From positions 1 through 64,000 of the forward strand of contig CAZVNL010000006.1 of NCBI GenBank assembly GCA_964628055.1: a stretch of DNA of 64,000 bases, read 5' to 3'. The notes beneath the pieces were generated by a model. That model worked only from the letters and a program-made list of their open reading frames with translations. It was not told the DNA's origin and did no database searches. Every line of letters begins with the position of its first letter. Position 1 is the first letter of the stretch. This document shows, piece by piece, positions 47,747 to 58,954 of the stretch. The DNA is from CAZBEL01 sp964628055 (GTDB lineage Bacteria > Fidelibacterota > Marinisomatia > Marinisomatales > TCS56). A program made the position numbers and the translations under genes.

Positions 47747-50700
47747 ATGCCGAAGAGAACCGATATTCACTCCATCCTGATCATGGGAGCCGGTCCCATT
47801 GTCATCGGTCAGGCCTGCGAATTCGACTACTCCGGGACCCAGGCCACCCGGGCCCTGAAAGAAGCGGGCTACCGGGTAATTCTGGTGAATTCCAACCCGG
47901 CCACAATCATGACCGATCCATCCCTCGCCGATCGAACGTATATCGAACCTTTGACGGTGGACTATGTGGAGGCCATTATTAAAAAAGAAAAACCCGACGC
48001 CCTCCTCCCCACGGTTGGCGGCCAGACAGCCCTGAACTTGGCGATGGACTTAAAATCTATAGGAATACTGGAGCAATATGGGGTTGAACTTATTGGCGCC
48101 CAGGCCACTGCCATCGAAAAAGCGGAAGACCGGGAGCAGTTCAAAGCTGCAATGGAGGCTATTAACATTCCCACGGCCAAAGGGGGGTTTGTTCAATCGC
48201 CGGAGGCGGCCCAAGCACTCCTGGAAAGTCTGGATTTCCCGGTCATTATTCGCCCCTCCTTCACGTTGGGGGGTTCCGGAGGCGCCACGGCATACAATGC
48301 CGATGAATTTAAAACACTCCTGGAAAATGGATTGCGGGCCAGCCCCATTGGGGAAGTCTTAATTGAAGAATCCCTCCTGGGCTGGAAAGAATTTGAACTG
48401 GAGGTCATCCGCGACCAAGCGGACAACGCTATCATTGTGTGTTCCATCGAAAATATCGATCCCATGGGGGTCCATACGGGGGATTCCATTACCGTCGCCC
48501 CAGCCATGACCCTGTCCGATAGAGAATATCAGCAGATGCGAGACTGGTCCATCGCCTGTCTGCGGGAAATCGGCGTGGATACGGGAGGCTCTAACATCCA
48601 GTTCGCCGTTAACCCGGAAAGCGGTCGCACCCTGATCATTGAAATGAATCCTCGCGTCAGCCGCTCCTCTGCCCTGGCTTCCAAAGCCACTGGTTTCCCT
48701 ATCGCCAAAGTGGCGGCGAAGCTGGCAGTGGGGTATACCCTGGATGAACTGCCAAATGAAATTACCGGAGTAACTCTGGCCGCTTTTGAACCGGTTATTG
48801 ATTATGTCGTTACCAAGATTCCACGCTTTGATTTCGAAAAGTTCCCCTCTACCTCCGGCCACTTAGGGGTTCAGATGCAATCCGTCGGCGAGGTCATGGC
48901 TATTGGACGAACGTTCAGGGAATCCCTTCAGAAAGCCTTTCGTTCCTTGGAAGTTGGGCTGGACGGGCTTTCCCCTAAACCCCTGGCGGAAGGGGACCCG
49001 GAGGTGAGTCGCGCCTGTCCCCTGGATATGAATACCCTTAGCTATGCCACGACTTTCCGGCCCCTGAAAATTCAGCAGGCATTCCTGGAGGGTCGCAGTG
49101 TAGAGGAAGTCCACGGAATTACTGGAATCGACCCCTGGTTTCTTGAACAAATCCGTCAGATATCGCTCCTGCCCCAGAACAATCCCGAGCTTAAAGAACT
49201 GAAAAGCAATGGCTTTTCTGACCGTCAATTAAGTCGCTTGTTGGATCAACCGGAAACAGACATTCGGGCAGAACGAATCAAAAACAACCTTAAACCGGTT
49301 TTCAAGACCGTTGACACCTGCGCCGCGGAATTCGAAGCCCAAACACCCTACTGTTATTCCGCCTACGAAGAGGAACATGACATTGACCCACTCGCGGGAA
49401 AGAAAATCATGATTCTTGGGGGAGGCCCTAACCGAATCGGACAAGGCCTTGAATTTGATTACTGCTGTGTTCAAGCCGTTTTCGGTCTCCGGGAGCTGGG
49501 GTTTAGAACCATCATGGTAAACTGCAATCCCGAGACCGTTTCCACCGATTTCGACCTTGCAGATCGCCTGTATTTCGAACCGGTGACGGTAGAGGACGTC
49601 CTTCATATTGTGGAATTTGAACGTCCTGACGGTGTGCTGGTTCAGTTTGGCGGACAGACTCCCCTGAGGATCGCCCGGGAGTTGCAGGAAGCGGGTGTAC
49701 CTATCTGGGGCACTTCCCCGGAGAGTATTGATCTGGCAGAGAACCGGGGGAAATTCGGCGCCATCCTGGACCGTTTAAAAATCACCCGCCCCGAATACGG
49801 TACCGGACGTTCCCTGGAGGAAGTCACGGAAGTGGCGGAACGAATCGGCTATCCCGTCCTGATTCGGCCGAGTTATGTTCTGGGAGGTAGGGCCATGGAA
49901 ATCGTCTACAGCACCAATCAGCTAATCGACTACGTTGCTCGCTCCGCCGACGTAACCCGCGACCACCCCATTTTAATCGACGAATTTTTAGAAGACGCCT
50001 TTGAATTTGATGTGGATGCCCTGGGTGACGGAGAGACAGTCCACATAGGAGGCATCATGCAACACATAGAGGAGGCGGGAATTCACTCCGGAGATTCAGC
50101 CTGCGTGCTTCCCCCCTATAAAATACGTAACCGCACGGTAGTGGAAATTGAGCGGATCACGCAACAACTGGCACTGGAACTCCAGGTGAAAGGATTGATT
50201 AACCTGCAATTTGCCTATAAAAATGAAACGCTGTACGTACTGGAAGTCAATCCCCGGGCCAGCCGTACGGTACCCTTCGTAAGCAAAGCAACGCATGTTC
50301 CCCTGGCCGGGATTGCCGCCCAGATCGCGGCCGGTGTTAAACTAAACGACCTCCGGTTACCCGCCTGGGATTCCCACCGGCATATTGCGGTGAAAGAGGC
50401 CGTACTGCCGTTCAATAAATTCCCCCAAGAGGCGGTGTTCCTGGGACCGGAGATGAAATCCACCGGTGAGGTGATGGGGCTTTCCAGGAGTCTTGGGGAT
50501 TCCTACAGACGGGCTTCCCTGGCAGCCGGGAACCAACTGCCGGAATCTGGGACCATTTTCATCTCCGTCAATGACCACGACAAGTTTAATGTCATTCCCA
50601 TCGCCAGGGACTTTATTGAATTAGGGTTCGAAATTGTCGCTACGTCAGGAACCCACAAAGAATTGGCACGGAACGGCATCCCGGTGAAACCAATCTTTAA

Positions 50701-50932
50701 AGTTGGAGAAGGACGACCCAACGTTGTGGACGGCATAAAAAACGGGAAGATTCACATGGTCATCAATACTCCTTTGGGAAAGCAGTCCCGCTTTGACGAA
50801 GAAGCGATCGGGAAAGCCGGTGTTCAAAAAGGGGTGAACGTCATTACTACCCTTTCCGGCGCCCACGCTGCCATCCGGGCCCTCCGCAGTCGCGGTAAGA
50901 TAGAAGTTTATGCCCTACAGGACTACTATTAA
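47747..50932 (+). CDS. carB: Carbamoyl-phosphate synthase large subunit
   Basis: 1,061 residues, full length. Two homologous ATP-grasp synthetase halves: the first opens [24 protein letters not shown] and has [12 protein letters not shown]; the second opens [20 protein letters not shown] and has [15 protein letters not shown]. The C-terminal MGS-like allosteric domain (about 925-1061) includes [31 protein letters not shown]. It makes carbamoyl phosphate from bicarbonate, ATP and CarA-derived ammonia. Cotranscribed with carA; convergent with dppA. Confidence 0.98.
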   Translation: MPKRTDIHSILIMGAGPIVIGQACEFDYSGTQATRALKEAGYRVILVNSNPATIMTDPSLADRTYIEPLTVDYVEAIIKKEKPDALLPTVGGQTALNLAMDLKSIGILEQYGVELIGAQATAIEKAEDREQFKAAMEAINIPTAKGGFVQSPEAAQALLESLDFPVIIRPSFTLGGSGGATAYNADEFKTLLENGLRASPIGEVLIEESLLGWKEFELEVIRDQADNAIIVCSIENIDPMGVHTGDSITVAPAMTLSDREYQQMRDWSIACLREIGVDTGGSNIQFAVNPESGRTLIIEMNPRVSRSSALASKATGFPIAKVAAKLAVGYTLDELPNEITGVTLAAFEPVIDYVVTKIPRFDFEKFPSTSGHLGVQMQSVGEVMAIGRTFRESLQKAFRSLEVGLDGLSPKPLAEGDPEVSRACPLDMNTLSYATTFRPLKIQQAFLEGRSVEEVHGITGIDPWFLEQIRQISLLPQNNPELKELKSNGFSDRQLSRLLDQPETDIRAERIKNNLKPVFKTVDTCAAEFEAQTPYCYSAYEEEHDIDPLAGKKIMILGGGPNRIGQGLEFDYCCVQAVFGLRELGFRTIMVNCNPETVSTDFDLADRLYFEPVTVEDVLHIVEFERPDGVLVQFGGQTPLRIARELQEAGVPIWGTSPESIDLAENRGKFGAILDRLKITRPEYGTGRSLEEVTEVAERIGYPVLIRPSYVLGGRAMEIVYSTNQLIDYVARSADVTRDHPILIDEFLEDAFEFDVDALGDGETVHIGGIMQHIEEAGIHSGDSACVLPPYKIRNRTVVEIERITQQLALELQVKGLINLQFAYKNETLYVLEVNPRASRTVPFVSKATHVPLAGIAAQIAAGVKLNDLRLPAWDSHRHIAVKEAVLPFNKFPQEAVFLGPEMKSTGEVMGLSRSLGDSYRRASLAAGNQLPESGTIFISVNDHDKFNVIPIARDFIELGFEIVATSGTHKELARNGIPVKPIFKVGEGRPNVVDGIKNGKIHMVINTPLGKQSRFDEEAIGKAGVQKGVNVITTLSGAHAAIRALRSRGKIEVYALQDYY

Positions 50933-51049
50933 CAAATGGATGAAAATAGCGGTAAGGCCGCCCCCTTGGCGTCCAGTGGCCCCTAAGGCTTTATTGACGC
51001 TCAGTGTTTTTAGGCCAGTATGGTCACAAAATAAAGAATCATCCCCGCT

Positions 51050-51847
51050 CTAAAGGGTAAAAGTCAACAGCCGCAATATTTCAAAGTAGCGCTCCGTTTC
51101 AAAACCGATCGTCTGGTCATCGAGGAGCTGCACCCCGGGAAAGAATGAAGCCTTGTAGGCGTAGAAGTGCTTGGTGAATTTAAGCTTTAGATCGAACCGT
51201 TCTGGTAAAGGCAACCGGCATTGTGATAAGTTGCCTTCCAGGGCTTTCTGGACCGTTTCCTGGATGAGGGGTAGGCTCTCGGTGGGTGTCAGGCTGTGCA
51301 CGGCTTCCCCGTGCCCCCTTTTCACCGCCACGGTGTGGATATGCTCATTTACGGTTCGTACCTGCTGGCATAGCGCTTCGTCGCCGGTCACGCACGCCAC
51401 CGGTACCCCTACCGAGGCCGCCGCCATTCCGTACAACAGAAATTCGGAGAGCCACAACCCGTTGATGTGAATCTCCGCCACTTTCCCAGTCATGGTGTGC
51501 GAAAGGGGATTGCCTCCCGACCCCGCCCAAGAATGGTAGCCGATCATGATCAACGCCTGAAAACTTTCATCCAAACCCTGTACCATGGAAAAGGGATGCC
51601 CGCTCCACCCTCGGATCAGGTGGGTACCACTGGGCAGGGCCACAGGGTCGATATTACGCCCTGTGTCGTGGGCGTCTTTAATCCAAATTTCGGTTGTACC
51701 AGCGCGTGACGCCCCCTTGCACGCCGCAATCACCTCGGCGACCATCTGCTTTTGGAAGGCTGGGTAATCCTCCTTTTCCTTGGTGACTTCATCCCAGTGG
51801 GCCACACCCGTGAGCCCCTCCATGTCGGCACTAATGTATATTTTCAT
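51050..51847 (-). CDS. dppA: D-aminopeptidase DppA-like, peptidase family M55
   Basis: 265 residues. The metal-binding motif near the start, ISADMEGLTGV, is diagnostic, followed by IKDAHDTGRNID and GYHSWAG. DppA forms a barrel-like decamer that releases D-amino acids such as D-Ala from peptides, possibly recycled cell-wall fragments. AAAGGA precedes ATG 51847. It follows the M28 peptidase gene by 57 bases on the same strand and may share its transcript. Confidence 0.93.
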   Translation of the reverse strand: MKIYISADMEGLTGVAHWDEVTKEKEDYPAFQKQMVAEVIAACKGASRAGTTEIWIKDAHDTGRNIDPVALPSGTHLIRGWSGHPFSMVQGLDESFQALIMIGYHSWAGSGGNPLSHTMTGKVAEIHINGLWLSEFLLYGMAAASVGVPVACVTGDEALCQQVRTVNEHIHTVAVKRGHGEAVHSLTPTESLPLIQETVQKALEGNLSQCRLPLPERFDLKLKFTKHFYAYKASFFPGVQLLDDQTIGFETERYFEILRLLTFTL

Positions 51848-51904
51848 GACATCCTTTCAAAAATTGTCTCGGATCTTCTAATGCCTTAACAACTGGTCGT
51901 CGTG

Positions 51905-53710
51905 TTACAATTGTACGGATAGTTCCAGGGTTTCCGTTTCCCGCTGAACAGTCACCGCGACTACCTCTCCCGGTTTGAGCTCCGAAAGGCGATACATGTA
52001 GTCGTAGATATCCTTAACATCTTTGCCCCCGATGGCAATGATGATGTCCCCCTTCTGCATCCCGGCATTGTCCGCTGGCCCTCCCGTTTTAACCCCGTCG
52101 ATTTCCAAGCCGGTAGCCGAACTGGCATAAGAGGGGATGATTCCGAAAGTAACCTTAAAACGGCGCCGCTCCGACTGGGCCTCCTTGGGGCCCGCCTCGG
52201 TGAAGGTCGGTCTCGCTTCCACCTGACTCAAGTACCGGGCCATGTCTGCAGCCAGGCTTGCCACCGTAACCTCCCCTTCGAGATTGATCTTGTCAACGTC
52301 GTCGCTGGGTTTATGGTAATCCTCGTGTACGCCGGTAAAAAAGAATACGACCGGAATGTCCTGAGTGTAGAAACTGGCATGGTCACTGGGACCATACCCT
52401 TCTTCACTGAAATTCAGTTTTAAGTTATAGGTGCGGTTTAGTTCGTTCAGAATCGTTTTCAAGTCAGGGGAAGTTCCTACCCCACCCACGGTTAAGGAGC
52501 TGTCCTTCATGCGCCCGATCATGTCCATATTGATCATGGCCACGATGTTTTTCAGGGGAACAGTGGGATGTTCTATGAAGTACTTGGAACCTAACAACCC
52601 CTTCTCTTCGGCGTTGAATCCCATGAGGAGAATACTTCTTTTAAGTTCCTTTTTGTGAGCAGTTAATTGTTCCCCGATTTCCAGAACGCCAGTAATGCCC
52701 GAGGCGTTGTCATCGGCGCCATTGTGGACGACCAGGGTGTCCTGAACCAGGGAACCGCTGCCCGGCCCGCCCATGCCTAAGTGGTCGAAATGGGCCCCGA
52801 TAACCGCATATTCTTTTTTCAGCAAAGGATCAGACCCGGGGATAATCCCAATTACATTGGCAATGCGGACTTTATTTACCCTGATGCTGACAGTGGCGGA
52901 TGCCCAGGCGAGCGTTTCGAAGGAGTGTGGTTGCTGTGTGGAATCTAACCGGGCCTGGACGGTCTTGAGATCGGTTCCCACGCTACGAAGAATTTGATTG
53001 GCAACCCCCTGTCGTATTTGCAGAACCGGGAGTCCCGCCCCCCGCTGGCTTTGATCGAAACGTAACGGTATTAACTCGTCCGGCTCCCCTACCGGCGAAA
53101 CCAACAAGACTCCTTGGGCGCCGTGATCCCGGGCCACTAAGACTTTTTTCCTCAGAGCTAAGTGTGGCTCAAAGGGTGAGTGGGGGCTGTCTCCTTCTGG
53201 CCCTCCTCGAATGATAAGAACCCATTTTCGGTTTACGCCCACTTCCGCGTAGTCATTCCAGGTGATGGTGTCATCAATGGAAAAACCGTAGCCCACAAAG
53301 ACCACATTGGCGGTGAGACTCCCTTTTGAAGAAAATCCCAGGGGAGTAAAATCTTCTCCCACTTGAAAGGTCTCCCGTGACCCCCTGATTCGGAAAGTGT
53401 TCCTTTGACCCAGGGCAAGGCTGGAGATGTAATTGAATTTTTGGAAGTAGCCCTCTGTTCCGGCTGGCTGGATACCGCTAACTTCCATCTGACGGGCGAT
53501 GTAGCGGGCAGCTTGGGCTCCTTCTGGCGTACCGGCTTCGCGGCCCTTTAATTCGTCAGAGGCAAGATAACGAAGGTGATCCAGAACCTCCTGGGAAGTG
53601 ATCGCCGGATCTCCAGGTTGAATGGCGTCTCCCCGATGAAGCATCCATACCCCTACGGCGGCTAAAATAAAAATGACTAATACGGACAAGGTACTCGGTT
53701 GTTTATTCAT
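51905..53710 (-). CDS. Exported M28-family zinc peptidase with PA and PDZ domains
   Basis: 601 residues. An N-terminal membrane helix/signal (about 8-24), then an M28 entry region interrupted by a protease-associated (PA) domain (about 130-280). The di-zinc catalytic core has H307/D309 in GAHFDHLG, NGADDNASG, FNAEEKGLLGS, INMDMIGR and YHKPSDDVDKI. A C-terminal PDZ domain (about 510-601) has DGVKTGGPADNAGMQKGDIIIAIGGKDV. Probably an aminopeptidase of the cell envelope. Lies between ctaB and dppA on the same strand; 136 bases separate it from ctaB. Confidence 0.92.
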   Translation of the reverse strand: MNKQPSTLSVLVIFILAAVGVWMLHRGDAIQPGDPAITSQEVLDHLRYLASDELKGREAGTPEGAQAARYIARQMEVSGIQPAGTEGYFQKFNYISSLALGQRNTFRIRGSRETFQVGEDFTPLGFSSKGSLTANVVFVGYGFSIDDTITWNDYAEVGVNRKWVLIIRGGPEGDSPHSPFEPHLALRKKVLVARDHGAQGVLLVSPVGEPDELIPLRFDQSQRGAGLPVLQIRQGVANQILRSVGTDLKTVQARLDSTQQPHSFETLAWASATVSIRVNKVRIANVIGIIPGSDPLLKKEYAVIGAHFDHLGMGGPGSGSLVQDTLVVHNGADDNASGITGVLEIGEQLTAHKKELKRSILLMGFNAEEKGLLGSKYFIEHPTVPLKNIVAMINMDMIGRMKDSSLTVGGVGTSPDLKTILNELNRTYNLKLNFSEEGYGPSDHASFYTQDIPVVFFFTGVHEDYHKPSDDVDKINLEGEVTVASLAADMARYLSQVEARPTFTEAGPKEAQSERRRFKVTFGIIPSYASSATGLEIDGVKTGGPADNAGMQKGDIIIAIGGKDVKDIYDYMYRLSELKPGEVVAVTVQRETETLELSVQL

Positions 53711-53846
53711 TTTATTCTGTCCTCACGGCTGCTATGATGGTAACCTTTACACCGGGCTACACGGAAAGAGAAGTTAACAAAAAGGTGTGGCTGTCCGGTA
53801 GTGGAATGATCCCGTTGTCTGTTTATGGATCGATCCGTCGTTTCAT

Positions 53847-54734
53847 TTACAACAGAAGGGTATCTGCCGCGATCAAGCCGAGCCAGAGAGGTAGGTAAAC
53901 CACGGAGGCCAGGAGAACGGTGCGGGCATTCTGCCGGGAGGGGTTGTAAAAGAAGGGTAGTGTCGCCAGGAAGAAGCTGAGACCTAAAAGCACGACGCCG
54001 GTGAAATAAATGGTTCCTGAGAGACCGGTAAAGGCTGGCAGGGTAGACGCGGGGATCAAAATGACCAGAAAACCTGTAATTTGCCGGGCGGTCCATTTCC
54101 CCCGGGGTTCCAGGGGGGGCAACATTTTGAACCCGGCTGCTTCGTACTCCTGGCGGAACATCCAGGCGATGGCGTAGAAATGGGGGTGCTGCCAGAGAAA
54201 CATAATGACAAACAGAATCCCGGCTTCCAAGGTCAGGGAGCCACTGGCCGCCGTCCACCCCCCCAGGATCGGCAGGGCTCCCGGAATGGCCCCGATGGTG
54301 GTATTCAACCAGGAGATCCTTTTCATGGGGGTGTAAATCAACACGTACAAAAAGGTTGTCAAAAGTGCTAAGAAACCCGTCAGCAAGTTTACTTGCCATA
54401 CCAGTAGACCGACTCCGCCGATCACCAGAAGCAGTCCATAACTCAGGGCCGCTCCCGGTTGAATTAAACCGCTGGGGAGAGGACGGGAACGGGTGCGGTG
54501 CATCAGGGCGTCCACGTGCCGTTCCAGGTAGTGGTTCAAAGCCCCTGCCCCACCGGCGGTAAGACCCGTGCCTGCCAGGGTGAAGGCTAACGGCGCCCAG
54601 GAAGCAATTCCCGGCCCGGACAGGTAAAAACCGATGGTGGTAGAGACCAACACCAAAGCTACAATACGCGGCTTGGCCAGCTCTAGGTAAGGACCAAAGG
54701 CGTAGAATTGCTTCTGGATAATGCGACTGATCAT
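53847..54734 (-). CDS. ctaB: Protoheme IX farnesyltransferase (heme O synthase)
   Basis: 295 residues, UbiA-type prenyltransferase with about nine membrane segments. It begins YLELAKPRIVALVLVSTTIGFYLS, has the first Asp-rich motif NHYLERHVDALMHRTRSRPLPSG and the second-site region YTPMKRISWLNTTIGAIPGALPILGGW. It converts heme B to heme O, substrate for CtaA. Its ATG overlaps the sco stop. Last gene of the respiratory operon. Confidence 0.95.
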   Translation of the reverse strand: MISRIIQKQFYAFGPYLELAKPRIVALVLVSTTIGFYLSGPGIASWAPLAFTLAGTGLTAGGAGALNHYLERHVDALMHRTRSRPLPSGLIQPGAALSYGLLLVIGGVGLLVWQVNLLTGFLALLTTFLYVLIYTPMKRISWLNTTIGAIPGALPILGGWTAASGSLTLEAGILFVIMFLWQHPHFYAIAWMFRQEYEAAGFKMLPPLEPRGKWTARQITGFLVILIPASTLPAFTGLSGTIYFTGVVLLGLSFFLATLPFFYNPSRQNARTVLLASVVYLPLWLGLIAADTLLL

Positions 54735-55342
54735 GATGGGGCCCGGAGGGTAGTCACCAGGCGCGCGAGATCATTCTGTAGGGCGGCCAGACTGGCTTCG
54801 CGGGACCCGTCGTAGTACCTCCGGATGTAACCGTTTTGATCCACCAAGACGAACTTGGTGGAATGTCCCTGGGGCAGGTTGTCGGCAGAAAGTTTAAACC
54901 CTTCTTCGATCAATCCTGTCACGGCAGCCAAGTCCCCCCCCAGGAAGCGCCATCGGTCATCCGTTACCCCAAAGCGAGCGGCGTAAGCCTGTAAAGCCGG
55001 GAGTGTGTCATGTTGGGGATCCACGGAAATAGAAATGAACCGTACGTTAGCGTCTCCCTTAAAACGCCGGTACAATTCCGCCATGTTAGCTGACAAAACC
55101 GGGCAGGGCCCCTCACAGGAAGTAAATATGAAATCCACTACTGAAATGCGCCCTTGCAACTCCTGTAAACCGAAGGAATTCCCGTTTTGATCAACTAGGT
55201 CAAAGCTTGGCAAAGGGTACAAAATAGGAATCTGCTGCTGGGCTAACTCGGCGTTCTGAATGACATACGAGGCTCCCGCCAGGAGCAAGATTACTCCCGT
55301 GGAGAGACCAACAATGATCAGTTTAAGCCGATTGGTTTGCAT
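54731..55342 (-). CDS. sco: SCO1/SenC-family copper chaperone (first copy)
   Basis: 203 residues with an N-terminal membrane anchor (about 7-27) and a thioredoxin fold. The copper ligands are C76 and C80 in TSCEGPC and H160 in GHSTKF. It delivers copper or reducing power to the CuA site of oxidase subunit II, on the outer face of the membrane. Overlaps the end of ctaA by 20 bases. A second, more distant Sco gene lies upstream of coxB. Confidence 0.94.
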   Translation of the reverse strand: MQTNRLKLIIVGLSTGVILLLAGASYVIQNAELAQQQIPILYPLPSFDLVDQNGNSFGLQELQGRISVVDFIFTSCEGPCPVLSANMAELYRRFKGDANVRFISISVDPQHDTLPALQAYAARFGVTDDRWRFLGGDLAAVTGLIEEGFKLSADNLPQGHSTKFVLVDQNGYIRRYYDGSREASLAALQNDLARLVTTLRAPS

Positions 55343-56264
55343 GTAACACCTCGCTCTGCTTTAAGGTTGTGTATAATACCAGAACCAACCCGATGACCCA
55401 GGAAGCGCTCCACATGTGGAGTAAACGCAGTAACTGAGGAATCCGGAAAAAGACCATTCCTTCCCCCAGAACAATCTGGAAGACCAACACGCTAATAAGT
55501 GCATAGATTACCTTTTTAGCAAGGTTGGAAACCTTTCCCCGGCAGCGGACCCGAGCCATGTAAATAGTAATCCCGGCTAAGGTTATTCCCAGTATTGTGT
55601 GCAGGTATTTAATCGGACTCAACATCCTTAACCAGTCTGCTTTTTGAAGGAGGGGGCTCTGTTCCCTGATGAGTTCCAACCCCGCCCGCAGGTCCGTTCC
55701 GATGAGGACCTCCACCATGACGATGATCCATAGGCCGGCGGCCAGCTTTTTCATCACCGGGGGGTAAGAGTATTCCTGACCGTGGTGGGGATATTCCAGG
55801 TAATAGGAGTGGGCCAGGGCATAAGTCAATAAACTGACAATAACCAGCGCCAGCAACATGTGCAGGGTGATCATGAAGGGGTCAAGAACCGTAGCCACCA
55901 CGGCGCTGCCGAGCCAACCTTCGAACATGACCAATCCTAAGGCTAATACGGAAGGCCAGAGTATTTTCGGGTGTTGGCGGTGTATTTTTAGAGCCATTCC
56001 CGCCGTGGCCAGGATCACCATGCCGGTTAGGACTCCGAACAGGCGGTTGAAATATTCGATCCAGGCCAGGGTGAGGTTAAAGGTAGCCGGGTCCACGCCA
56101 GGGGGCAGTTGATCCAGGTTGGTGGGTGGGATCCAGCGTCCGAAGCAGGTGGGCCAGTCCGGACACCCCATTCCCGCTCCCGAAACGCGCACCAAACCAC
56201 CAATGAAGATCAGCAGGTAGGTAATGATAGTGGCCGACACGATCAACCGCCGATAAGCGAGCAT
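55323..56264 (-). CDS. ctaA: Heme A synthase (CtaA/COX15 family)
   Basis: 313 residues, eight membrane segments. The first loop MGCPDWPTCFGRWIPP carries the conserved cysteine pair of one Cox15 group; EYFNRLFGVLTG and HTILGITL histidines provide heme ligands and HMLLALVI and HMWSASWVIGLVL the others. It oxidises the heme O methyl group to give heme A for the caa3 oxidase. Start is ATG 56264, 13 bases after coxD. Confidence 0.95.
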   Translation of the reverse strand: MLAYRRLIVSATIITYLLIFIGGLVRVSGAGMGCPDWPTCFGRWIPPTNLDQLPPGVDPATFNLTLAWIEYFNRLFGVLTGMVILATAGMALKIHRQHPKILWPSVLALGLVMFEGWLGSAVVATVLDPFMITLHMLLALVIVSLLTYALAHSYYLEYPHHGQEYSYPPVMKKLAAGLWIIVMVEVLIGTDLRAGLELIREQSPLLQKADWLRMLSPIKYLHTILGITLAGITIYMARVRCRGKVSNLAKKVIYALISVLVFQIVLGEGMVFFRIPQLLRLLHMWSASWVIGLVLVLYTTLKQSEVLHANQSA

Positions 56265-56277
56265 GCTTAACTCCTCT

Positions 56278-56661
56278 TTACCGGGACCGGTGATTTGCCG
56301 AAGAAGCCGCCTGGTTATAGATCATGGCATTGGGATTGATGGGCTTTTTCTCCAGGGCGTTGATCTCTCCCCGGGTCATAACGTCGAACATGGTTAACAT
56401 GAGGAAAAGGGCCAGGAAGAGGATAGCCGTGGAGAAAATAACCAGGTACAACTTGTGATCGTGCAGGAGATGCATGAAGAACAGCGCGACCAAAAGCGCC
56501 TTGGTGCCGGCAATGGCGAGGGCAATGACCACGTTCATACCACCGAGATCAACGAAGGATATCAAAACCGTAAGCCCCGTCAAAAGCAACAGTAAACCTC
56601 CTACGGTCAAATAGGTCTGAACGGAAATGCTGCGTAAGACTGAAGCGTTCTTCATATTCAT
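56278..56661 (-). CDS. coxD: Cytochrome c oxidase subunit IV (prokaryotic type)
   Basis: 127 residues with three membrane segments: LTVGGLLLLLTGLTVLISF, GGMNVVIALAIAGTKALLVALFFMHLLHD and LVIFSTAILFLALFLMLTMFD. The KALLVALFFMHLLHD block is the signature of COX4_pro (CtaF/CyoD-like). A small stabilising subunit. Its ATG overlaps the coxC stop by four bases. Confidence 0.88.
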   Translation of the reverse strand: MNMKNASVLRSISVQTYLTVGGLLLLLTGLTVLISFVDLGGMNVVIALAIAGTKALLVALFFMHLLHDHKLYLVIFSTAILFLALFLMLTMFDVMTRGEINALEKKPINPNAMIYNQAASSANHRSR

Positions 56662-57305
56662 CCGATGAGGTAGAATAGGGGGAAGAGAAAAATCCAGATC
56701 ATATCCACTAAGTGCCAGAAGAGTCCCACATTCTCCAGGGGTGTGTAGTAATCACTGGAAAAGTGATTTTTAGCCGTACGGATGGCGACCCAGGTAATGA
56801 GTCCGATTCCAATGAGCACGTGGAGGCCGTGAAGACCCGTCATCAGAAAGTAGATGCTGAAAAAAACGTGGGGGTTGGTCCCGACGATCCCATCGTACGT
56901 GTAGTATTTTCCAGGTAATTGGCCCAGTTCAAATTTGTGGTGGTATTCAAAGTATTTTACCACCAGGAAAGTGACTGCCAGCAGGATAGTCAGTAACAGG
57001 TAAAAGATTGTTCGTTCCCAGCGGTCGTTTTGGAGACTGTGGATGGCCAGCACAACGGTAACCGAGCTGATGATGAGCACAATCGTATTCAAGGTTCCCA
57101 AGCCGACATCCAGTGCCTTGTGAGCGTTGTAAAACATTTCTGGATTCACCATCCGGAAAATACCGTAGGTCACGAACAGGCCGCCGAACATAAGAATTTC
57201 CGTAAGCAGGAATAGCCACATGCCGATCTTGGCCGATTCACGCTGTTGTAAAGATGTGCTGAAGTGGTGTTCTAAAAACGCCGGTGCGGATTCCGGATGG
57301 TTCAC
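56658..57305 (-). CDS. coxC: Cytochrome c oxidase subunit III
   Basis: 215 residues from GTG 57305 with five membrane segments. Typical elements are [37 protein letters not shown] (the conserved His) and [23 protein letters not shown] at the end. It stabilises the catalytic subunits and proton uptake. GTGA overlap with the coxA stop. Confidence 0.95.
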   Translation of the reverse strand: MNHPESAPAFLEHHFSTSLQQRESAKIGMWLFLLTEILMFGGLFVTYGIFRMVNPEMFYNAHKALDVGLGTLNTIVLIISSVTVVLAIHSLQNDRWERTIFYLLLTILLAVTFLVVKYFEYHHKFELGQLPGKYYTYDGIVGTNPHVFFSIYFLMTGLHGLHVLIGIGLITWVAIRTAKNHFSSDYYTPLENVGLFWHLVDMIWIFLFPLFYLIG

Positions 57306-58954
57306 GAGTGGCGCGCCTCGGTGGGTTCTTCAGGAATAGGTTCAACACCGGTCGTTCGTTGCACGGCTACTCTATCGTAGTCGTAGGGGCCGTGGGTCAA
57401 GGCCGGAGGGGTGGTAAAATTCTCAGGTGGCGGGGGGGAGGTCGTCTCCCATTCGTAGCTTAGAGAACCCCAGGGGTTGTTTCCGGTTGGACGTCCTTTG
57501 AAAATGGATACCAATAAATAGATCAAAACGAGTAACAGGCCAGCCCCCAGTAACCCCGAGCCCATGGTGGACATGGCATTTAAGTGCTGGTATTGCTCAG
57601 GATAGTTGAAATAGCGTCTGGGCATGCCCTTGATTCCCATAATGAACTGGGGAAAGAAGGTGAAATTAAAGCCCAGGAAGACCATCACCGCGGCGATGCG
57701 CGCCAGGGTTTCGTTGTACCTGCGGCCAAAGATTTTAGGCCACCAGTAGTGCAATCCGCCCAGGTAAGCCACGAAGGTTCCCCCAAACATAACGTAGTGG
57801 AAATGAGCCACGACGAAGTACGTGTCGTGCAAGTGTATGTCCGTGGCCAGGGTAGCCAGGAACATCCCGGTTAAACCTCCAATCACGAACAGGAATAAAA
57901 ACGTCAGGGCGTAAAGCATGGGCGCTTCAAAGGTAATGGATCCTTTGTAGAGCGTCGCCAGCCAGTTGAAGATCTTTATTCCAGAGGGTATTCCCACCAG
58001 GAAGGTCAAAAAGGAAAAGATCATGGAGGCGTAACCCGACTGCCCCGAAGTGAACATGTGGTGTCCCCAAACCAGGAAACTCAGAAAGGCGATCCCTACG
58101 CTGGAGAAGGCAATGGCCTTGTAGCCGAAGATCTTTTTATGAGAGAAAGTGGAAATAAGTTCGCTAATGATGCCCATGCCGGGGAGGATCATGATGTAAA
58201 CTGCCGGGTGGGAATAGAACCAAAAAAAGTGCTGGAACAAAACCGGGTCCCCGCCCATGGCAGGGTCGAAAATACCAATTCCGAAAAGCCGCTCCATAAT
58301 GAGTAGCAGCAAAGTAATGGCCAGGACCGGGGTCGCCAGGATTTGGATGATCGCCGTGGCATAAAGTCCCCAGACGAAGAGGGGCATTTTAAACCAGGTC
58401 ATCCCCGGCATCCTTAAGCGGTGTACCGTGGCGATGAAATTGATCCCCGTCAGGATGGAAGAAAACCCTAAGACCAGGGCGCCGAAAGTAAGGGAAATGA
58501 CCGCCGTCTCCGTCGTTGTGCTGTAAGGCGTGTAAAAGGTCCAGCCGGTGTCCACGCTTCCTAAAATGATGGAGACAATGGCGATGGTAGCGCCCGTGAG
58601 GTAGACGTACCAGCTCAGCAGGTTTAACCGGGGGAAGGCCACATCCTTGGCGCCGATCATTACCGGGAGCATGAGATTCCCCATGGCCGCCGGGATGGCG
58701 GGAATGATGAAAAGGAAAATCATAATGACCCCGTGAAGGGTGAATACCTGGTTGTAGCTGGTGGCGGAAAGAATGTCCTGGCCTGGGGACATGAGTTCCA
58801 TGCGGATGAGTAGGGCTAACAACCCGCCTAAAAAGAAAAAGAAAGCGGTTCCGAACAGATACATGAGCCCAATGCGCTTGTGATCCAGGGTAAACAGCCA
58901 GGACTTTATCCCCCGAGGCGTATTCAAAAAGTTACGGGCAGGTATTTCATTCAT
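57302..58954 (-). CDS. coxA: Cytochrome c oxidase subunit I, A2-type heme-copper oxidase
   Basis: 550 residues, twelve membrane segments. Heme and CuB ligands appear in [35 protein letters not shown] and [13 protein letters not shown]. The YSHPAVY sequence, with alanine where A1 oxidases have the D-channel glutamate (HPEVY), marks the A2 subfamily, as in Thermus-type caa3. The cross-linked His-Tyr pair is retained. It reduces oxygen to water and pumps protons. Confidence 0.97.
   Translation of the reverse strand: MNEIPARNFLNTPRGIKSWLFTLDHKRIGLMYLFGTAFFFFLGGLLALLIRMELMSPGQDILSATSYNQVFTLHGVIMIFLFIIPAIPAAMGNLMLPVMIGAKDVAFPRLNLLSWYVYLTGATIAIVSIILGSVDTGWTFYTPYSTTTETAVISLTFGALVLGFSSILTGINFIATVHRLRMPGMTWFKMPLFVWGLYATAIIQILATPVLAITLLLLIMERLFGIGIFDPAMGGDPVLFQHFFWFYSHPAVYIMILPGMGIISELISTFSHKKIFGYKAIAFSSVGIAFLSFLVWGHHMFTSGQSGYASMIFSFLTFLVGIPSGIKIFNWLATLYKGSITFEAPMLYALTFLFLFVIGGLTGMFLATLATDIHLHDTYFVVAHFHYVMFGGTFVAYLGGLHYWWPKIFGRRYNETLARIAAVMVFLGFNFTFFPQFIMGIKGMPRRYFNYPEQYQHLNAMSTMGSGLLGAGLLLVLIYLLVSIFKGRPTGNNPWGSLSYEWETTSPPPPENFTTPPALTHGPYDYDRVAVQRTTGVEPIPEEPTEARHS

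Noticed and set aside
53707..54399. 230-codon reverse frame overlapping ctaB
   Set aside because: Out-of-frame reading of ctaB, whose frame has the UbiA-type motifs and correct length.
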